From a virus, in the IMG/VR virus record IMGVR_UViG_3300042876_001176, positions 1-42,338 of that record: DNA of 42,338 nt; one strand, written 5' to 3'. Positions within the stretch are counted from its first letter, which is position 1, and the number at the start of each line of letters is the position of its first letter. The notes below the pieces were generated by a model. That model saw only the letters and a program-made list of their open reading frames with translations, did not search any database and was not told the DNA's origin. Below are positions 33,539 to 39,439 of this stretch, piece after piece. The translations under genes and the position numbers were made by a program.

Positions 33539-33801
33539 TCCTTAAAAACAGCCTCAAACCTGCAATTAACCCAGCGCCGTAAACCAATGGCCGCCTGGTC
33601 AATCACCCAATAAATCGTCAGCGCCAGCAGCACCAAGCCCACCACCGTCAAAAACACCAGCATCGAAAGCAAGCCGCTCAACACGGCGCCAACCAGCATC
33701 ACAAACGGCTTCAACATCAACCCCGCACCTGCCAACACCAACAACACGCCCAGGCACAACTCTTCTAAAAAACTCGCGCCGGCGCGGCATAAGCCATCCA
33801 T
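33529..33801 (-). CDS. Small membrane protein, 90 aa
   Basis: After a short Cys-containing N-terminus (MDGLCRAGASFLEELC) most of the chain is hydrophobic: two to three membrane segments between residues about 15 and 70, then a basic tail (GLRRWVNCRFEAVFKDWM). The ATG at 33801 is preferred, as AAAGGGG lies six bases upstream; ATG 33807 is also possible. It follows the LuxR-type gene by about 12 bases. Function unknown. Confidence 0.55.
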   Translation of the reverse strand: MDGLCRAGASFLEELCLGVLLVLAGAGLMLKPFVMLVGAVLSGLLSMLVFLTVVGLVLLALTIYWVIDQAAIGLRRWVNCRFEAVFKDWM

Positions 33802-33812
33802 ACCCATCCCCT

Positions 33813-34112
33813 TTAATGACAACTCGGTAACGTCACCAAGCCCAAATCCAGCGCCGCTAAAATCGCCGCGCACCGGGCGTTCTGCCCGCCACCATGAATG
33901 CCCAGCTTCAAATAAATATGTTCCAGATGCATGGAAATCGTCTTAGCCGACACGTTCAATTGCCGTGACATCGCTTTGTCCGGCATGGCCTGGCACACCA
34001 GCTGCAACACCTCGAATTCCCGTTCGGTCAACCCGCGCCGATCGTCAATGGACCATGCGGGCGTACCTGCCACATCAATACTAGGGACTCGATAAACAGC
34101 GGGCGTTTCCAT
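33813..34112 (-). CDS. Small LuxR-type (GerE) DNA-binding regulator
   Basis: A 99-aa protein made almost only of a LuxR C-terminal helix-turn-helix: LTEREFEVLQLVCQAMPDKA, then MSRQLNVSAKTISMHLEHIYLKLGIHG (residues about 28-73). No sensor domain is present, so it should bind DNA constitutively or as an oligomer. GGAG lies eight bases before the ATG. It heads a leftward gene set, and the divergent region upstream has palindromes with TTCCCT arms that may be its sites. Confidence 0.8.
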   Translation of the reverse strand: METPAVYRVPSIDVAGTPAWSIDDRRGLTEREFEVLQLVCQAMPDKAMSRQLNVSAKTISMHLEHIYLKLGIHGGGQNARCAAILAALDLGLVTLPSCH

Positions 34113-34136
34113 CAGCAAAGCTCCAAGAAAAACAAT

Positions 34137-34171
34137 AGGGAAAATTCCCTAGGCCATATTCCCTAGGGAAT
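34137..34171. promoter_or_regulatory. Two TTCCCT palindromes, candidate operators
   Basis: AGGGAA-AA-TTCCCT lies at 34137-34150, and the perfect palindrome ATTCCCTAGGGAAT at 34158-34171. Their centres are 21 bases apart, two helical turns. They sit just upstream of the LuxR-type gene, in the 207-base gap to the divergent gene at 34320. Autoregulation by that LuxR-type protein is the simplest reading. Elsewhere the gap holds a GCCGC-CGAA-GCGGC hairpin and an 18-codon frame (34209-34265), both unproven. Confidence 0.55.
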
Positions 34172-34319
34172 CGGCCCGATAGTCCAAACAACAAAAACCG
34201 GCGATCCTATGTCCAGCCAAAAAACGGCCGCCGAAGCGGCTGAGGTAGGAGGCGCAACAAACTAAAAATACCCACATGCTAGACTTTTGGGTCTCACACA
34301 CATCGACCAACACAGGAAA

Positions 34320-34670
34320 ATGAATAAATATCTAATACATATCCATCTGCAGCCAAGAAGCAGTGAGGACATAAAACAATTCGGCATCGCGCTAACCCAA
34401 GTGCTACAGCAGCAAGCGGAAGCCGTTCAGTTCGCCTATTCCACCCCTGACAAGTTTCAACTGGGCTACTTCGTTCAATCATCAAAACCCGCCGGCGCGA
34501 TTAGAACCGCTATCGACGGCAATCAATCCGTCACGATTGACCCTCGCAACCCTCGCCGCCCCATCAATACTGGATTCCGTAACGGAGACAGTTTGTTTGT
34601 GATCGAACTGGGCAAGGACATCAGCGAGAACGGCTTTAATGTTCTAAAAACATGGGTCAATCGCCATTGA
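34320..34670 (+). CDS. Hypothetical protein, 116 aa
   Basis: A soluble protein of mixed strand and helix, starting MNKYLIHIHLQPRSSEDIKQ. The ATG at 34320 has AGGA four bases upstream; an in-frame start at 34287 lies earlier but lacks a site. It reads against all its neighbours, between the LuxR-type gene (divergent) and the 59-aa gene (convergent, 14-base overlap of ends). This isolated orientation suggests its own promoter and possibly expression in the lysogen. No family recognised. Confidence 0.6.
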   Translation: MNKYLIHIHLQPRSSEDIKQFGIALTQVLQQQAEAVQFAYSTPDKFQLGYFVQSSKPAGAIRTAIDGNQSVTIDPRNPRRPINTGFRNGDSLFVIELGKDISENGFNVLKTWVNRH

Positions 34671-34836
34671 AAGGCGTCTTGAAAACCTCATCCAATATCG
34701 GCTCATACACCCGCAAACGGATGCGATAACCCCATTCAAAAAATCGACTAACCCATGGCAAACACATGAACCATTCAAGCAGAGTGACTTTGTATCGCGT
34801 GCCGCCGCATTTAATTTGGAAGGTATTGGGTTTCAT
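34657..34836 (-). CDS. Small protein coupled to the Cro-like gene, 59 aa
   Basis: A basic, aromatic-rich protein (LLEWFMCLPWVSRFFEWGYRI). The ATG at 34836 overlaps the Cro-like stop (ATGA), the main evidence that it is real. Its residues IKCGGTR repeat the Cro-like tail DKCGGTR, owing to a 20-base DNA direct repeat. It ends inside the 3' end of the convergent 116-aa gene. Function unknown. Confidence 0.5.
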   Translation of the reverse strand: MKPNTFQIKCGGTRYKVTLLEWFMCLPWVSRFFEWGYRIRLRVYEPILDEVFKTPFNGD

Positions 34837-34854
34837 CGCGTGCCACCGCATTTA
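34794..34854. repeat. 20-base direct repeat across the Cro-like stop
   Basis: ATCGCGTGCCGCCGCATTTA (34794-34813) and ATCGCGTGCCACCGCATTTA (34835-34854) differ at one base and are 41 bases apart. The first lies in the 59-aa gene and the second in the tail of the Cro-like gene. In both frames it encodes KCGGTR. A local duplication is likely. Confidence 0.6.
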
Positions 34855-35042
34855 TCCGCTTCAGGTTCGCCAAAGAACGTCTCAAGTTTCGAGACACTAA
34901 CAACACCGGGATTTGGAATTTTTCCGCGCGCAAACTTGGTAAGCCAATCAAATTTAACCCCGGACTGATCCGCCAGAACCCGGTAATTGCCATGACTACG
35001 CACGCGATCACGAAGATGATTTGTTTTGCTCAAAATATTCAT
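34833..35042 (-). CDS. Cro-like XRE-family regulator, 69 aa
   Basis: A small helix-turn-helix protein: HLRDRVRSHGNYRVLADQSG followed by VKFDWLTKFARGKIPNPGVVSVSKLETFF. The pattern, with GV..DWL.KFA.GK.PNPG in the recognition helix region, is common in phage Cro-type regulators. It diverges from the CI-like gene, and the gap of 69 bases holds an operator. It probably heads the leftward early operon and represses the immunity promoter. Which partner plays Cro and which CI is inferred from size and gene order. Confidence 0.75.
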   Translation of the reverse strand: MNILSKTNHLRDRVRSHGNYRVLADQSGVKFDWLTKFARGKIPNPGVVSVSKLETFFGEPEADKCGGTR

Positions 35043-35053
35043 GCGCCCAGATT

Positions 35054-35067
35054 AGTAAAACTTTACT
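35054..35067. promoter_or_regulatory. Operator between the Cro-like and CI-like genes
   Basis: AGTAAA-AC-TTTACT is a six-base inverted repeat with a two-base spacer, 12 bases upstream of the Cro-like start. The same motif recurs at 36796-36809 and, less exactly, at 36827-36840. Likely bound by one or both divergent XRE proteins. Confidence 0.65.
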
Positions 35068-35111
35068 CAAAAAACAAGCAAAATTTTCCTCATGACTTTT
35101 TTTATGATCCG

Positions 35112-35483
35112 ATGATGAATGAAGAAGCGAAAAATCTCGCCCGAAATCTAAGGCGGATAATGGATTATCACGAGCACAATCAAAGGGATGTTGAGAAAAT
35201 TTCGGGCGTTGCACAAAAAACGGTCTCAAACATCCTTAATCCAGGGGATGAAAAATCCACGCGCCTAGACATCATTGAAGCAATAGCAAAAGGATATGGA
35301 ATGAAGACGTGGCATTTGTTGATAGATGACCTTCCGGAAGAATTGCTTATAAATCACTCTATTGAAAAGGTAATCGACAACTTTAGACACTCAAGCCCCA
35401 AGGGCCGAGATGCGATTCTTAAAGTTTCTGAGGCAACGGCTGACTATAGTCTCGATGCCGAAAAAAAACTGAATCAGGCATAG
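35112..35483 (+). CDS. CI-like XRE-family repressor without peptidase domain
   Basis: A 123-aa protein (ATG 35112, or 35115 next to it). The helix-turn-helix spans LARNLRRIMDYHEHNQRDVE, then KISGVAQKTVSNILNPG (residues about 8-48), followed by a helical tail. There is no LexA/S24 peptidase domain, so RecA-driven self-cleavage is unlikely. No ribosome site is visible, and a TATGAT box ends four bases before the ATG, so a near-leaderless mRNA is possible. Divergent from the Cro-like gene, with the membrane-protein cassette downstream. Confidence 0.75.
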   Translation: MMNEEAKNLARNLRRIMDYHEHNQRDVEKISGVAQKTVSNILNPGDEKSTRLDIIEAIAKGYGMKTWHLLIDDLPEELLINHSIEKVIDNFRHSSPKGRDAILKVSEATADYSLDAEKKLNQA

Positions 35484-35500
35484 GCTTACGGACATAAAAA

Positions 35501-35839
35501 ATGGCTGCATTCCTAAGCTTAATTATTCAAGCTGTTGGCTTTGTAACGTCTATATATCTAGGTTTTACTCGGGATATTAAGCAGGGGCTATTGTTAGCTA
35601 TAGCAATAGGTCTAGGACACTTCGCATTTACACAATTATCAAATTTTTTAATGTTTATTCATCAAAAAACTCTAGCTAATTATGAGCTCGATGAGTTGAA
35701 CTTGCGCGCTGTTTCAGGTTTTGGCGCAGAAAAGATTCTAAATGTTTGGCGCCGAATTTCATCAGTTTGTGGGTTAATGTATTTTTGCTTTTCTTCTGCA
35801 GCGATATGGTTATTTGTTACCGGTTCAAATCCGTTCTAA
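35501..35839 (+). CDS. Membrane protein of immunity cassette, 112 aa
   Basis: Three hydrophobic segments: residues about 4-20, 28-52 and 88-107 (SVCGLMYFCFSSAAIWLFV), separated by a polar stretch (NYELDELNLRAVSGFGAEKI). It follows the CI-like gene by 17 bases and would be co-transcribed in the lysogen. Small membrane proteins in this place often alter host surfaces or exclude other phages; no sequence evidence assigns this one. AT-rich. Confidence 0.65.
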   Translation: MAAFLSLIIQAVGFVTSIYLGFTRDIKQGLLLAIAIGLGHFAFTQLSNFLMFIHQKTLANYELDELNLRAVSGFGAEKILNVWRRISSVCGLMYFCFSSAAIWLFVTGSNPF

Positions 35840-36183
35840 GCATCCTGGCTTTAATTATTATCGCGGGATGCGCCAAATCATCTACGATTCAGCCTGCGGC
35901 GTCCAGCCAGTCTGAATTTTCCGATGCAGTCTTTAGCGGCGAAACCCATGCCGTTTCAAAGCCAACACCCGGCGAAGAACAATTCCGCATCTTTCACCAT
36001 GCCGCCACCGGTTTTATTTCACTAGAAACCATCCGCAACTCCGCCGAGAACCGAGCCACGGAATTTTGCAAACGCAAGAACAAATCGCTCAACGTCGTCC
36101 AGGAAACCACCTCAACCCCGCCTCACATCCTAGGCAACTTCCCGCGTGTCGAGTTGGTATTCGAATGCCTAGCAGTAAAATAA
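35806..36183 (+). CDS. Lipoprotein, 125 aa
   Basis: The signal peptide MVICYRFKSVLSILALIIIAGC has a lipobox IIAGC, predicting a lipid-anchored mature protein of about 104 residues. The ATG at 35806 is chosen because it puts the basic residues and core directly before the lipobox; the in-frame start at 35746 would add a second hydrophobic stretch. It overlaps the previous gene by 34 bases. The mature part has no motif known to me. An exclusion or conversion role is inference. Confidence 0.65.
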   Translation: MVICYRFKSVLSILALIIIAGCAKSSTIQPAASSQSEFSDAVFSGETHAVSKPTPGEEQFRIFHHAATGFISLETIRNSAENRATEFCKRKNKSLNVVQETTSTPPHILGNFPRVELVFECLAVK

Positions 36184-36419
36184 CCCTGAATTTTCATATC
36201 TATAAATGGATAATTCTATATTTGTTGGCAATTTTAGTAGTAGGCTGCGCAAGCACTTCCAATATCGATTTAAGCAAAGTGGAAACCAATTGCGGCCAAA
36301 CCTGCGCTAAAAACTACTCTCAGTGCGTCAGCGCTCCCACCAATTTCCCGATCCAGGTACAACATGAATGCGTCGACGCGCTGCGTCTTTGCGCACAGGC
36401 CTGCCCGCCTAGAAAATAA
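36165..36419 (+). CDS. Cys-rich lipoprotein, 84 aa
   Basis: The signal MPSSKITLNFHIYKWIILYL continues to a lipobox LVVGC. The mature chain of about 56 residues holds seven cysteines (including the lipid-anchored one) in an unusual spacing (CGQTCAKNYSQC ... HECVDALRLCAQAC), which suggests disulfides in the periplasm. It starts inside the end of the previous lipoprotein gene (19-base overlap). The cassette of one membrane protein and two lipoproteins after a repressor fits lysogenic conversion. Confidence 0.65.
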   Translation: MPSSKITLNFHIYKWIILYLLAILVVGCASTSNIDLSKVETNCGQTCAKNYSQCVSAPTNFPIQVQHECVDALRLCAQACPPRK

Positions 36420-36473
36420 CCCCTAAAAACACGAATGGTGCAAGCATTTCATCATGTTATTTGATAGATTGAC

Positions 36474-36479
36474 TATAAT
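36474..36479 (+). promoter_or_regulatory. Perfect TATAAT box upstream of the 51-aa gene
   Basis: A consensus -10 hexamer lies 52 bases before the ATG at 36532. The -35 region is weak: no good TTGACA match at 16-18 bases. It may start a separate transcript for the small membrane gene. Confidence 0.4.
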
Positions 36480-36531
36480 CGCCTAACCTACGGCGTTGGC
36501 GCTGATACTATCAATATTTAAGGAGGAAAAG

Positions 36532-36687
36532 ATGTTTGAATCATCGAAAGGATTGCTGCCAGTAGCGACTGTCGTTCTGCTGGGTATGGTTTTCGCATGC
36601 TGCGATAAGCCCTGGCGAACCATCGCCTCGGTCGTTATTGTTTTATTCTTAGTCTCCGGCGGCATCCTTGCTCCGATGAATCACTGA
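36532..36687 (+). CDS. Small two-segment membrane protein, 51 aa
   Basis: A perfect AGGAGG lies six bases before the ATG at 36532, the best ribosome site in the region, so this start is preferred to the in-frame one at 36496. The protein has two hydrophobic segments (about 8-23 and 29-48) around a CCDKPW turn. It stands alone between a TATAAT box and an intrinsic terminator, so it may be a single-gene unit expressed strongly. Function unknown. Confidence 0.65.
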   Translation: MFESSKGLLPVATVVLLGMVFACCDKPWRTIASVVIVLFLVSGGILAPMNH

Positions 36688-36720
36688 TACCTAGCAATCA
36701 CACTATAAAAACTTCCAGAT

Positions 36721-36743
36721 AACCCGCCTAGTGCGGGTTTTTT
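36721..36743 (+). terminator. Intrinsic terminator of the immunity operon
   Basis: AACCCGC-CTAGT-GCGGGTT followed by further T (six in a row in total). It ends the transcript of the 51-aa gene and separates it from the operator-controlled rightward promoter. Confidence 0.8.
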
Positions 36744-36795
36744 ATTGCCTGTCGAATCGCATTCTAGCGGTTTTTCTATCGCAACAATTAATTTG

Positions 36796-36840
36796 AGTAA
36801 AAATTTACTTGATTTATTTTTTTAATAGTATTATTTTACT
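36796..36840 (+). promoter_or_regulatory. Rightward early promoter with two operators
   Basis: The operator AGTAAA-AA-TTTACT (36796-36809) matches the one between the Cro-like and CI-like genes. A second, weaker copy AGTATTATTTTACT (36827-36840) starts 31 bases later, about three helical turns. A plausible promoter, TTGATT (36809-36814) and TATTTT (36832-36837) at 17-base spacing, is overlapped by both. Binding would block polymerase, so the operon from 36966 onward is probably controlled by the immunity proteins. Confidence 0.6.
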
Positions 36841-36965
36841 CAACAAGCCATAACGCTAGGAACAATAAATCCCGTTCCAACCCATCGGCCAGAACCTGGA
36901 AGCCCCAAGCAGTAAGTCGGGGCATACGCGCGCTGGCCGCCTGCCAGCTTTTTTAGGAGCCAACC
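36841..36965 (+). ncRNA. Structured leader with attenuator-like terminator
   Basis: This 125-base leader has several hairpins: GGAAC/GTTCC, CCAG-AAC-CTGG (36889-36899), a GCCCC/GGGGC stem, and a terminator GCTGGC-CGCCT-GCCAGC-TTTTTT (36932-36954). The terminator ends just before the AGGAG of the first gene. CGGCCAG (36886-36892) is complementary to CTGGCCG (36933-36939), the 5' arm of the terminator, so an alternative antiterminator fold can be drawn. It could also be a short stand-alone RNA. Confidence 0.5.
36932..36954 (+). terminator. Terminator hairpin upstream of the rightward operon
   Basis: A six-base-pair GC-rich stem, a five-base loop and six T, located 11 bases before an ATG. It would stop most transcripts before the operon unless relieved. 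Confidence 0.7.
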
Positions 36966-37247
36966 ATGGAAATCCATGATGTCGAAATCAGAGCCATCGT
37001 TCCTGTAGTTGATCGCGGCTTGGTGCCCCAAAAAGGCGACATGATCAAAGTTGAAGATTGCAAAAATCACCGCGATTGGCTGGAGCTGGAAAGCGGCGAA
37101 ATCATTCCGCTGAATTGGAAATATTGCTTTGTCAAAAAAGTATGCAAAAACGGCTCATTCCTGGCGTGCGGACGGTGGTTTAGAGCGTTAACGGCTCAGG
37201 CATACGTCAGCTCAAATCATTTTGGAACCAGCGTCATTTATCTTTAG
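36966..37247 (+). CDS. Hypothetical protein, 93 aa
   Basis: First gene of the rightward operon, with AGGAG six bases before its ATG. A beta-rich protein (IRAIVPVVDRGLVPQKGDMI ... KVCKNGSFLACGRWFRALTA) with no recognised motif. The operator-controlled promoter and attenuator-like leader lie directly upstream. Confidence 0.6.
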   Translation: MEIHDVEIRAIVPVVDRGLVPQKGDMIKVEDCKNHRDWLELESGEIIPLNWKYCFVKKVCKNGSFLACGRWFRALTAQAYVSSNHFGTSVIYL

Positions 37248-37256
37248 GAGTTCGCC

Positions 37257-37496
37257 ATGCTGATCGCTGAAAAAACCATAAAAGAAACCGTTGGCTTCAT
37301 CGTCGCCCAGTTCCGCCGCCAAGCTAAAGCAGCAAAAACCGCCGGGGAAAGAGACGCGGCTTATCAAAGCGCCAAATCGGAATTGTCTGGCATTTCCAAG
37401 CTGCTGATCGGCCGCAGGGAACATTCCTACACCGACCTGGCGCTAATCGATCTAAAAAACATTGATGCCCAATACAAAAAGGCCCAGGCCGCTTGA
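37257..37496 (+). CDS. Hypothetical helical protein, 79 aa
   Basis: A basic, mostly helical protein (MLIAEKTIKETVGFIVAQFRRQ ... AAYQSAKSELSGISKLLIG) with no recognised family. AGGAG lies seven bases before the ATG, and it follows the 93-aa gene by nine bases. A strong hairpin and a terminator follow its stop. Confidence 0.6.
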   Translation: MLIAEKTIKETVGFIVAQFRRQAKAAKTAGERDAAYQSAKSELSGISKLLIGRREHSYTDLALIDLKNIDAQYKKAQAA

Positions 37497-37505
37497 TGGC
37501 TGGCG

Positions 37506-37546
37506 CTTTGCACAAAACGCCTTGCCTCAGGGTGTTTTATGCAAAG
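37506..37546 (+). terminator. Long hairpin after the 79-aa gene, probable terminator
   Basis: A nearly perfect 41-base hairpin: arms CTTTGCACAAAACGCC and GGTGTTTTATGCAAAG (one mismatch, one G-U pair), extended by three inner pairs to a CCT loop. The core CGCCTTG-CCT-CAGGGTG is followed by TTTTAT, so it could end transcription in either direction. Confidence 0.55.
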
Positions 37547-37579
37547 TGGCAGTTGCTTTGTATGCGCTTCCTTCCTACT

Positions 37580-37607
37580 GACCCGGCTTCGATAGCGGGT
37601 CTTTTTT
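37580..37607 (+). terminator. Intrinsic terminator
   Basis: GACCCG, a ten-base loop, CGGGTC and six T. Second hairpin in the 301-base gene-free stretch 37497-37797. It separates the first two rightward genes from those after 37798. Confidence 0.75.
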
Positions 37608-37614
37608 GAAGGGT

Positions 37615-37689
37615 CATCACGTAAACCCTGCTGATCGCCTCACACCGATTAGCACTCTATCTATCGAGATCGGCAGGGTTTACGTGATG
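37615..37689. repeat. 22-base inverted repeat, possible regulatory RNA or binding site
   Basis: CATCACGTAAACCCTGCTGATC (first 17 bases exact) pairs with 37668-37689; the only mismatch becomes a G-U pair in RNA. The loop is 31 bases. No T-run follows, so it is not a terminator. It starts eight bases after one. The rest of the gap (37690-37797) holds no gene I would support, only a 15-codon frame at 37732-37779. Confidence 0.6.
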
Positions 37690-37797
37690 GCACGGCCGGT
37701 GTCCTAGTCACCGAAAAAAGGGCTAGCAGTTATGTTTTCCTTTGTGATCGAAAAAAAAGCCGTGTCATCAACCCCTTAACCAAACTGGAGAATCATC

Positions 37798-38052
37798 ATG
37801 AATATGGCCGAAGCAAAACAAAAACTGATGGAAATGGCTGATGGTAAATATCACAGCATTGAATACAAACTTAACGATCATGGCAAAGGCTCTTTTAACC
37901 AGGAATGCAATGTTTACATTGATGGTTACAACCATTATAAAGGCGCGCACTGGGAAGATGCGTTAGCGCAACTCGAAAGCGCTATGTCTGGCAAACCGGC
38001 AATCAGCGAAGACTTGCCTTTATCAAAACCCAAGGCTACTGCCAGCGTATAG
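37798..38052 (+). CDS. Hypothetical protein, 84 aa
   Basis: GGAG lies before the ATG. The protein has a helix, a beta region (YHSIEYKLNDHGKGSFNQEC, NVYIDGYNHYKGAHWEDALA) and a C-terminal tail of low complexity (LPLSKPKATASV). The middle suggests a small strand-rich domain of a type found in phage early operons, but I cannot name it. Ten bases separate it from the next gene. Confidence 0.6.
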   Translation: MNMAEAKQKLMEMADGKYHSIEYKLNDHGKGSFNQECNVYIDGYNHYKGAHWEDALAQLESAMSGKPAISEDLPLSKPKATASV

Positions 38053-38062
38053 GGGGCTAGCT

Positions 38063-38401
38063 ATGAGCAACGCCGCCAAAACCCTAGAGCCACGCAACCA
38101 GGCTATCGATAACCCCATAACCAGGGAACGTTTAGCCTGGAGCATCGACGCCATGATGAAAGCCAAGGCCCGATCGCTGGGCGTCATCCCCTACCCTCAC
38201 CTGATCGACAGCATTGTCCTCAAGGCAAACGAACAATTGGCGGCGGGCCGCGATGTCTTGTCCGTGTTTTTTGCGGCCCGTGACGAAGCGGAAATCCTGC
38301 TTAGTCGTCAGGAAAATGCCGAAAACATCATCGATCAGCTGCTAGGCCTGATTCGCCAAACCGCCGATCAAAACCCCATGGCCCAACACCAAGCCATTTA
38401 A
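38063..38401 (+). CDS. Hypothetical helical protein, 112 aa
   Basis: A mostly alpha-helical soluble protein (RERLAWSIDAMMKAKARSLG, DEAEILLSRQENAENIIDQL) with no recognised motif. It lies directly before rdgC with a 13-base gap, so it is probably co-expressed. Confidence 0.6.
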   Translation: MSNAAKTLEPRNQAIDNPITRERLAWSIDAMMKAKARSLGVIPYPHLIDSIVLKANEQLAAGRDVLSVFFAARDEAEILLSRQENAENIIDQLLGLIRQTADQNPMAQHQAI

Positions 38402-38414
38402 CCGGAGAAAAACA

Positions 38415-39335
38415 GTGTGGTTTAAAAATTTAGCGGTTTACAAGTTTTCTCAAGAAATGGTCTTGCATCCGCATTCGATGAACGAAGCGCTCATGAAAAA
38501 GCCATTTACACCCTGCCAGACACAGGAAGAATTTAGTTTCGGCTGGGTGCCCCCGGTCGGCGAACAATCGGATGTATTGGTTCATGGAAACTTTCCGTAC
38601 CTGGTGATTTGCGGCAAAAAAGAAGAAAAGATTCTGCCAGGCGCGGCAATTACGGAACAGCTTGTCAAACGGGTCACGGACATTGAAGAGCGCGAGGCTC
38701 GAAAACTACCCCATAAAGAGAAGCTGAGATTGCGGGATGAAGTGATATTCGAACTATTGCCCCGGGCCTTAACCCAGTCCGCCAAAACCTTCGCCTACAT
38801 CGACCCGACAAATGGCTATCTGATCGTCGATGCCGCATCATCCAAGAAAGCCGAAGACTTATTGAGCCAATTGCGCAAATGCTTGGGCTCGCTGCCGGTA
38901 GTGCCGCTGCAAGTTATAGCCAACCCCACTGCCACCATGACCAGCTGGCTACACGACCATAACTTGCCTGATCAATTCCGGATCGAAGACGAATGCGAGC
39001 TGCGATCGCCGGAGAAAGAAGGCGGTGTGATTCGCTGCAAGCATCACGACCTGGCGTTGCCGGAAATTAAAAACCATCTGGACAGCGGCAAATCGGTGCA
39101 CAAACTATCGTTGAGCTGGAGCGATAAAATCAGCTTCACCCTAGATGCCAATCTGGCCATCAAACGCCTCAAGTTTTTAGACCTGATTCAAGAGGCGGCG
39201 GCAAATACCGAAGCCGTAGATCAGATCGAGCAATTCAACAACGACTTTTACATCATGGCCGGTGAAATTGCCAGCATGCTGACCAGTTTGATTGATGCCT
39301 TCGGCGGCCAGATCGACAAGGCAGAGACATCATGA
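38415..39335 (+). CDS. rdgC: RdgC-like recombination-associated protein
   Basis: A 306-aa protein with the RdgC opening MWFKNLAVYKF (GTG start), ALMKKPFTPCQTQEEFSFGW, KILPGAAITEQL, and the C-terminal half TSWL ... EDECELRSPEKEGGVIRCKH ... KLSLSWSDKISFTLDANLAIKRLKFLDL. RdgC forms a ring dimer around double-stranded DNA and restrains RecA. In phages it may control recombination or host response. It is typical of beta- and gammaproteobacteria. Length matches the usual 300 or so residues. Confidence 0.92.
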   Translation: MWFKNLAVYKFSQEMVLHPHSMNEALMKKPFTPCQTQEEFSFGWVPPVGEQSDVLVHGNFPYLVICGKKEEKILPGAAITEQLVKRVTDIEEREARKLPHKEKLRLRDEVIFELLPRALTQSAKTFAYIDPTNGYLIVDAASSKKAEDLLSQLRKCLGSLPVVPLQVIANPTATMTSWLHDHNLPDQFRIEDECELRSPEKEGGVIRCKHHDLALPEIKNHLDSGKSVHKLSLSWSDKISFTLDANLAIKRLKFLDLIQEAAANTEAVDQIEQFNNDFYIMAGEIASMLTSLIDAFGGQIDKAETS

Positions 39336-39439
39336 GCTATTTCCTACATATCCTTTTTAAATGGCAACGCTGGCGCTGGCAAAAGCACGAAGAACGCTTG
39401 TTTAAAAACAATATCAGCTGCATGAGGCGCACGAAATGA
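39332..39439 (+). CDS. Very small basic protein, 35 aa
   Basis: The frame starts with an ATGA overlap on the rdgC stop and ends with an ATGA overlap on the next start. The product, MSYFLHILFKWQRWRWQKHE and 15 more residues, is basic and Trp-rich with an amphipathic N-terminus. Double overlap in an otherwise tightly packed operon supports a real gene. Function unknown; it may mainly couple translation. Confidence 0.5.
   Translation: MSYFLHILFKWQRWRWQKHEERLFKNNISCMRRTK

Noticed and set aside
34209-34265. 18-codon frame in the divergent region
   Set aside because: No convincing ribosome site; it overlaps a small hairpin that explains its composition.
37732-37779. 15-codon frame upstream of the 84-aa gene, possible leader peptide
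   Set aside because: No ribosome site, no run of rare or regulatory codons, and no linked terminator.
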